Below are positions 57,554 through 64,000 of a DNA stretch of 64,000 nt, in pieces. Every line of letters begins with the position of its first letter. The first letter of the stretch is position 1. The position numbers were made by a program, and so were the translations under genes. The notes below the pieces were generated by a model. That model searched no databases, was not told the origin of the DNA, and was given only the letters and a program-made list of their open reading frames with translations. Where the stretch lies: NCBI GenBank assembly GCA_032622095.1, contig CP136061.1, positions 258,138,077 through 258,202,076 on the forward strand, in the 5' to 3' direction. This DNA is from Siphonodentalium dalli (taxonomy: Eukaryota > Mollusca > Scaphopoda > Gadilida > Siphonodentaliidae).

Positions 57554-59572
57554 CTATATATATATAACGACATACGTGCATGTAGTATCCTTTCATTAAT
57601 ATTACCGATGGCACAGTACGTGTAGAATATGCAGAGACTGATATATAAACAAATGTGTGGGTGTCTAAAATATTTACAGGAAAACACAAAACTATTATCT
57701 TTGAAAGTTAGTATTGGAATCTGCCAATAATTTTGCATGGTAATCATTGCCGCCCATAAAACAGCGGCAAATTACCGAAACCTAGATCGTTGTCGTTATC
57801 TCTCAGAAGTCACAGTGAAATACGGCGATGTCGTTATTTCATTTCAGCCAAACCTTGGCTGTTTATTTCACAGGAGTTTCTGGGATAACCTGTGTGTCGG
57901 CTCAGAACATGCGTGCCAATTGAGGAGAACACGCGAAGGATTTGTGTAAATGTTAGCCCAAACGACATTTCGAAGTAACGACTGCTTTGTTGTTTATTTC
58001 GAGGAATAATACCGCATCATATGAATTCAGCCCAAATATATTGACAGGTGTCAAGGGTCAAACTCAAAACTGAGCAATAAAAAACTAATATTAATAAATA
58101 CCGAGTATATTTAATTTAACGCCAATGGGTCGTTTATGTGCGTTCAAGAGTGTATTTATGCCTAAAGCAAAGTGAAATAACGATCTTAAAATGAATTGGC
58201 CGGTATATTGTATTAGTTATCAGGGTTACCAGGGTCGTAGTTGTATAAATTACAATATATTTTTATGCTAAGATAATTGCGTGGTAATTTGTTTGCAATG
58301 GATTGATCGGTATTCAGGTCCCATATATGGAAATTCCAAATATGGAAAGTGACGTGCGCAAAACAGCTGCATCTGGGTCAGATATATTTATAGCGAAGAA
58401 ATGTTGTCAAATTGCACGTCTGAATACGCGTCTTATTCTCACTTATACCGTGTTTATATCAGTTTTATTCTATGTGTTGTTGTGTATTGTATTACTTTGA
58501 TCAAGGTTGCGCTTTTGTTATTCTCACAAAAGGTAAATTTGATGCGTGTTTGATGCGTGTTTACATTTCAAAATTTCGTCGGCCATGTACAGTAACACTA
58601 ACACTACATATCCTTAATTACGAGACTAATTTATCGAATGAGGTCAAATTTTCGCATATAAGAAGACTCGTATGTTATTCTGCACCATTCTGACGAGTGC
58701 TGAAATTCGCATTATTTTCGTTTTTATCGAAAAATAATCGTTCTCTATGTAAATTTTTTCAACCAAAAAAAAATTCATTGTTTTGCCAATTTCAAGCTAG
58801 TTTATTGTTTATAGCATGGTCATGGCATAATTTGACATAGCGAGTGTCGGTAGACGTTTCTTGAGTGTGCACAACAAATTTTGGTCCCAACGAAGCAGGC
58901 TAAAATCCTGAAATTTGTCAATTTTACTTTGCGTGTGAAGAAAATATTCATTTAAACTTCCAAAATTGGTTGAAATATGCTCAACAACATTCAGTTGAAT
59001 GGTGACATTATTTATAGTCACCGACTAACTTCCACGATGAATCAAATTTGTTTTTATTGGTGACAATTATGTCGCGAGAGATAAAAATGTAAATTTTTTA
59101 AAGAAAATGTAAAATTTTAGCTCATTTTAAGACTTTAATTGCTTGTAGATCGGTGTTAATTATCTTCGTCAATGATGTCATGTCACGCTTGTTAATAATT
59201 CATTTGTTCGGAAATACTTATTGGGGGTCGAAATGTATAAAATTTAACTACCACCACTTCCAAAAACAACACCAATAAACAATAACGCTCTTTGTTCCAT
59301 GCAATGGAAATGGCTATTTATTGTCCTGATATCAGTGATATAAATGAATGCCTAAAATTAGTATTATCCTGAAATAAATTTATGCCACTTTGGCGAACAT
59401 GGGAACCACGGTACAATTTATGCCATTTAGGCACACTTCAGAGTGAAATCAGGGCTTATATTTCGGCGAAAATCCAAATCTAGATTCTCGTAAATATTCT
59501 CGCAAATTACCCTGGATTCTCGTGAAAAAGTATATATGGATTCTCGCTAAATCAGATGAAATATATGCCTTG
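57554..59572. other. No supported gene
   Basis: Upstream intron of exon A or flanking DNA. A 65-codon plus-strand frame at 58303 ends in a hydrophobic stretch (VFISVLFYVLLCIVLL), but has no other support. Near 59480-59560 the word gattctcg is repeated several times. Nothing else recognised. Confidence 0.4.
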
Positions 59573-61999
59573 GAAATATAGCAAATCGTTTAATGCTTTA
59601 GAATTTTTTTTTTTCGGAGATTTATATATATGCTTAAAGACATATTATGGACTTGTTATGGACTTTTTCAGGTGCGAGAAATTGATAAGTTAGTGCTCAG
59701 GGACTTTGCCAAATCACTGAAATTTTCCAAAAAAATCTGCCACACCACTTCATAGAGAACATCGTCTGAACTACTCCAAATTGTAAATATTTACATCTCG
59801 ATTCGGGGCGCAACTATCGGCTATAATTAAACAAAAATGATTTCGCCATCGAGAGTCATTGCATTTAACTAATATATAAGAATGACGTTGTGTATCATCC
59901 ATTTGGATTAATATTCGTAACGAATAACTACTTTGAGAAAGATTATTCTTAATTTCTATTTGATCACTCTGCCCGGTGTCTGCCGGAGTGTTTCACATCA
60001 CTTTAATCAAGGAAGACTGTTCAGAAAAACTGTATTTCAAGAAATCGTTTAATGCTTTAGAATTTTGGTTTTCGGAGATTTATATATATGCTTAAAGACA
60101 TATTATGGACTTGTTATGGACTTTTTCGGGTGCGAGAAATTGATAAGTTAGTGCTCAGGCACTTTGCCAACCTGGGGAATTTTATCATTCTACTAACATC
60201 ACTGAAAATTTCCCAAAAAATCTGCCACACCACTTCATAGAGAACATCGTCTGAACTACTCCAAATTGTAAATATTTACATCTCGATTCGGGGCGCAACT
60301 ATCGGCTATAATTAAACATAAATGATTTCGCCATCGAGAGTCATTGCATTTAACTAATATATAAGAATGACGTTGTGTATCATCCATTTGGATTAATATT
60401 CGTAACGAATAACTACTTTGAGAAAGATTATTCTTAATTTCTATTTGATCACTCTGCCCGGTGTCTGCCGGAGTGTTTCACATCACTTTAATCAAGGAAG
60501 ACTGTTCAGAAAAACTGTATTTCAAGAAATCGTTTAATGCTTTAGAATTTTGGTTTTCGGAGATTTATATATATGCTTAAAGACATATTATGGACTTGTT
60601 ATGGACTTTTTCGGGTGCGAGAAATTGATAAGTTAGTGCTCAGGCACTTTGCCAACCTGGGGAATGTTATCATTCTACTAACATCACTGAAAATTTCCAA
60701 AATAATCTACCACCCCACTTCATAGAGAACATCGTCTGAACTACTCCAAATTGTAAATATTTACATCTCGATTCGGGGCGCAACTATCGGCTATAATTAA
60801 ACAAAAATGATTTCGCCATCGAGAGTCATTGCATTTAACTAATATGTAAGAATGACGTTGTGTATCATCCATTTGGATTAATATTCGTAACGAATAACTA
60901 CTTTGAGAAAGATTATTCTTAATTTCTATTTGATCACTCTGCCCGGTGTCTGCCGGAGTGTTTCACATCACTTTAATCAAGGAAGACTGTTCAGAAAAAC
61001 TGTATTTCAAGAAATCGTTTAATGCTTTAGAATTTTGGTTTTCGGAGATTTATATATATATGCTTAAAGACATATTATGGACTTGTTATGGACTTTTTCG
61101 GGTGCGAGAAATTGATAAGTTAGTGCTCAGGCACTTTGCCAACCTGGGGAATGTTATCATTCTACTAACATCACTGAAAATTTCCAAAATAATCTACCAC
61201 ACCACTTCATAGAGAACATCGTCTGAACTACTCCAAATTGTAAATATTTACATCTCGATTCGGGGCGCAACTATCGGCTATAATTAAACAAAAATGATTT
61301 CGCCATCGAGAGTCATTGCATTTAACTAATATATAAGAATGACGTTGTGTATCATCCATTTGGATTAATATTCGTAACGAATAACTTCTTTGAGAAAGAT
61401 TATTCTTAATTTCTATTTGATCACTCTGCCCGGTGTCTGCCGGAGTGTTTCACATCACTTTAATCAAGGAAGACTGTTCAGAAAAACTGTATTTCAAGAA
61501 ATCGTTTAATGCTTTAGAATTTTGGTTTTCGGAGATTTATATATATGCTTAAAGATATATTATGGACTTGTTATGGACTTTTTCGGGTGCGAGAAATTGA
61601 TAAGTTAGTGCTCAGGCACTTTGCCAACCTGGGGAATGTTATCATTCTACTAACATCACTGAAAATTTCCAAAATAATCTACCACACCACTTCATAGAGA
61701 ACATCGTCTGAACTACTCCAAATTGTAAATATTTACATCTCGATTCGGGGCGCAACTATCGGCTATAATTAAACAAAAATGATTTCGCCATCGACTCGAT
61801 GGCATCGAGAGTCATTGCATTTAACTAATATATAAGAATGACGTTGTGTATCATCCATTTGGATTACTATTCGTAACAAATAACTACTTTGAGAAAGATT
61901 ATTCTTAATTTCTATTTGATCACTCTGCCCGTTGTCTGCCGGAGTGTTTCACATCACTTTAATCAAGGAAGACTGTTCAGAAAAACTGCATTTCAAGAT
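59573..61999 (+). repeat. Tandem array of a 485-bp unit, about 5 copies
   Basis: The junction word tttcacatca recurs at 59991, 60476, 60961, 61448 and 61947, giving periods of 485, 485, 487 and 499 bp. The last interval carries a 14-bp duplication (tcgatggca region near 61793). Units are very similar, so the array is recent. Each contains a TTAA-bounded segment of about 390 bp (agacatattatggacttg ... tcacatcact) plus a spacer of about 90 bp. The first unit is shortened: it lacks cacttt-gccaacctgggg and gttatcattctac. The same TTAA-bounded segment occurs as an inverted pair at 35165-37579. Confidence 0.96.
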
Positions 62000-62059
62000 C
62001 ACCAAACAACTTTCCTTTTTAGGGCCACCACATCTTTCCAAAGATGTACTTCTTCCATT

Positions 62060-62345
62060 TTGCTATCAAAGACCGAAAAATGTCGTTAAACTAGAGATCC
62101 AAATACCCACTAAGGGCCCCTATATCTTGAAATATTAAAGACCGAGAATGTCGTTAAACTATAAAGACCGAAAAATGTCGTTAAACTATAGAGATCCAAA
62201 TACCCCCTATATCTTGAGATATTATAAAGACCGAAAAATGTCATTAAACTATTAAAGACCAAAAAATGTCGTTAAACTAGAGATCCAAACATCCCGATCC
62301 CCTATTTTTTTTAGACAATTAAGAACGAAATATGTCGTTACACCA
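62060..62345 (+). repeat. Imperfect 31-bp repeat, 6-7 copies
   Basis: Copies of aaagaccgaaaaatgtcgtt followed by aaactat, some separated by agatccaaataccc and ctatatcttga segments. Successive copies alternate short and long spacing. It starts directly after the last 485-bp unit. Confidence 0.88.
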
Positions 62346-62604
62346 TTAATACATAATTTGTGTTTATGAAAGTCTGGCACCCATTAGCAGTTTGTTTTCA
62401 GTACATTTTAATATTCATTGGAACGTAAACAATTATTCGCTGACAGAAATCATGTTAATATCGCCTTTCGTTACTGGTTTCCTCTACTCAAATATTTCTC
62501 ACTGCTCAATACTTATAATTAAAAAAAATGTTCTGTGTTTTGTGTCACTTCTTAATAGCATTATGTATTCTGCTATTGGCAAGAAACAAAGTTGCAGTAT
62601 ACCT

Positions 62605-62765
62605 TAAAGGTACGGAAGGCCTTGGTGGGTATCCTGTGAACATATTTCCACCTGTCAAAAACCGCTGCAAACGAAAATAATATTCAAATATAGACATACT
62701 TTGTTAATATACAAATGAGAAATATCTCATAAACAGTATGTTATTGTCGTAAATTTGACGATTGT
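62605..62765 (+). repeat. Dispersed repeat family R38, copy 3 (partial)
   Basis: Begins cttaaaggtacggaaggcct then tggtgggtat, matching 38812 onward (attaaaggcatgcatggcct then tcgtgggtat variant). It continues with aataatattcaaatatagac and gtatgttattgtcgtaaatt. It lacks the inverted-word part seen in the other copies. Confidence 0.7.
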
Positions 62766-64000
62766 TTGACAAAGCATAAAAAGTTACTTTCTTGGTGTTT
62801 CTTTATATTATGATGGTAAACATAAAGAGCGTTCTTTGTTGCTCAATTCCTTATTTGGAAATAATAAAGAGCGTTTATACCATTTGTGTGTGATTAGCCA
62901 GTAGCATTGTGCTGCCTTCTATAACACAATCAGACTCTTGTTTAGGTAAAATTTAGTAGGTCTTTATGTGAGCATGATGTTTACGCGATAGTGATCGTAT
63001 ATTTGAACCAATATGTATGCCTTTTAATATTTTTCTGTTTACGGTGTTTGGAACAAATATGAATATTTTCGACAACTAAGCCCCCTCGTCCCTTTAATAT
63101 AATTAATATAACATCCCTCATCCAATAATCTCCAAATTGCATATCTAAGTTCAATCCTAGTTACACGTCACGCCGCCCCTCATCATTTGCCAATTGTACA
63201 CCCTTTTTTTGCTGCTGCTGCTGCAACTGTTCAATTTCTTTTAAAATTATTGAAAAAATGGCCCTCCCGCCCGCCGACATTTACTTCTGATTTTGTTTTA
63301 TCATCGGTCCGCACCAAAATTGAGCACACGTCCCTATATAATATACCTATTTAAACCGAGTATACACGGTGGTGTAATAGATCAACCGTTAATTTAACCG
63401 TTTAGGTAGCATATTTCCACGTATACGTTATCACGACAAATCCCTGCTGATCTGTTATTAATGAACCAAACACTTAACATGTCAACACACTCTGGCCCGC
63501 CAATGCTACAGTGTATAAACGTAACGGGGCAAATATGCACATTATATTGGCAGCTAACGAGAGCATTCATCATCGGCAATCTGCTCACCTCTTTTATCCG
63601 ATACGATAGAAACTAAACGATTTGTTACTTCTAATTACCCGTACTCAATTACACTACTTGCGTGTTAATAAAGTACGACCCCATTACCACTAAATGTGAA
63701 ACATGGGATTTAGAACATTAATATTCACTCTTACATATTTCCACATTCAAGGTGTAATCGTATGTCAGTTGTAACGTTGTGAAACTGCAACCGAACTGAA
63801 TTATTCTATGCTAAATAGTTCATGGCTGACCTGATGCATGCATCTTAGTTTTCTTGTTCTAGATGGCGTTGTTTCACTGTATCTTATCGGCGGTTTACGA
63901 GAGCGAAACATTTGAAGACCAATTATATAACCGTGCGTTATAGTAAATTGTCTGCAAACTTACCGGTTATAGCCCATAAGCTTATTCGAAACAAGAGTCA
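62766..64000. other. No supported gene
   Basis: AT-rich sequence with a short gctgctgctgctgc run near 63212. At the right edge a consensus donor-like ggtaagt (minus strand, about 63957-63963) follows an open frame, but with no acceptor in the window it cannot be confirmed as an exon. Confidence 0.4.

Noticed and set aside
63957-63999. Consensus donor ggtaagt on the minus strand after an open frame
   Set aside because: No acceptor or domain evidence in the remaining bases, so an exon cannot be supported.

Overview
This is metazoan genomic DNA, most probably from a marine invertebrate; the phylum cannot be fixed from the window. It is AT-rich and dominated by satellites, foldback MITEs and degenerate mobile elements. 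The only confidently coding segments are three small exons on the minus strand. Each encodes one six-cysteine thrombospondin type 1 (TSP1) repeat: 57386-57553, 54324-54494 and 9149-9316. All three have AG acceptors, GT donors, phase 1-1 boundaries and whole-codon lengths (168, 171, 168 bp). They read as consecutive shuffled modules of a secreted or membrane multi-TSP1 protein whose ends lie outside the window. If all belong to one gene, about 45 kb of intron separates the second and third. Weaker coding candidates are an alpha-carbonic-anhydrase-like exon (26323-26400, +), an unidentified 67-residue frame (27304-27507, -), two possible exons at 31.6 and 32.7 kb (+), and a SWIM-like fragment (13139-13465, -).

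Layout. 0.5-3.7 kb: about 50 copies of a 62-bp satellite. 6.0-8.2 kb: a decayed LINE on the minus strand with recognisable reverse transcriptase and C-terminal CCHC-like region. 8.3-9.1 kb: three tRNA-derived SINE-like copies, then TSP1 exon C. 9.9-10.1, 19.5-20.6 and 45.3-53.8 kb: three arrays of one 53/54/60/61-bp minisatellite, all in the same orientation and each next to a block of short palindromic words (ACACA..TGTGT, AGAGTA..TACTCT). 10.7-16.1 kb: a probable 5.36-kb hAT-type element with GGACCGGACC-rich ends, long subterminal inverted repeats and a near-matching 8-bp target duplication. 23.0-31.2 kb: a dense set of transposon relics with readable ends. These are a TA-flanked mariner-like foldback, a duplicated TCTG-microsatellite composite repeat, an 828-bp hAT MITE (25099-25926, TSD CAAAATAT), two TTAA-flanked piggyBac-like MITEs and a second 828-bp hAT MITE (30337-31164, TSD CTCACACA). 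33-44 kb: inverted repeats, a 1.2-kb imperfect palindrome and TTAA foldbacks, including a mariner-like MITE nested inside a piggyBac-like MITE. 54-57.6 kb: short tandem repeats, TSP1 exons B and A, a TTAA foldback and degenerate GGGCCATAACTCC repeats. 59.6-62.3 kb: five copies of a 485-bp unit followed by a 31-bp repeat.

How the parts relate. The TSP1 gene supplies the host transcription unit, and nearly everything else is intronic or intergenic mobile and satellite DNA. The 45-53 kb minisatellite has grown by nested segmental duplication (a 3,440-bp unit, an 820-bp unit and 162-bp steps). The last 540 bp of its 3,440-bp unit matches the end of the separate array at 20 kb. Long open frames inside these arrays are by-products of a 54-bp period without stops, not genes. 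No CRISPR, prokaryotic operon or autonomous transposase gene was seen. The most interesting material is the satellite plus palindrome-word association and the set of transposons whose target duplications can be read directly.
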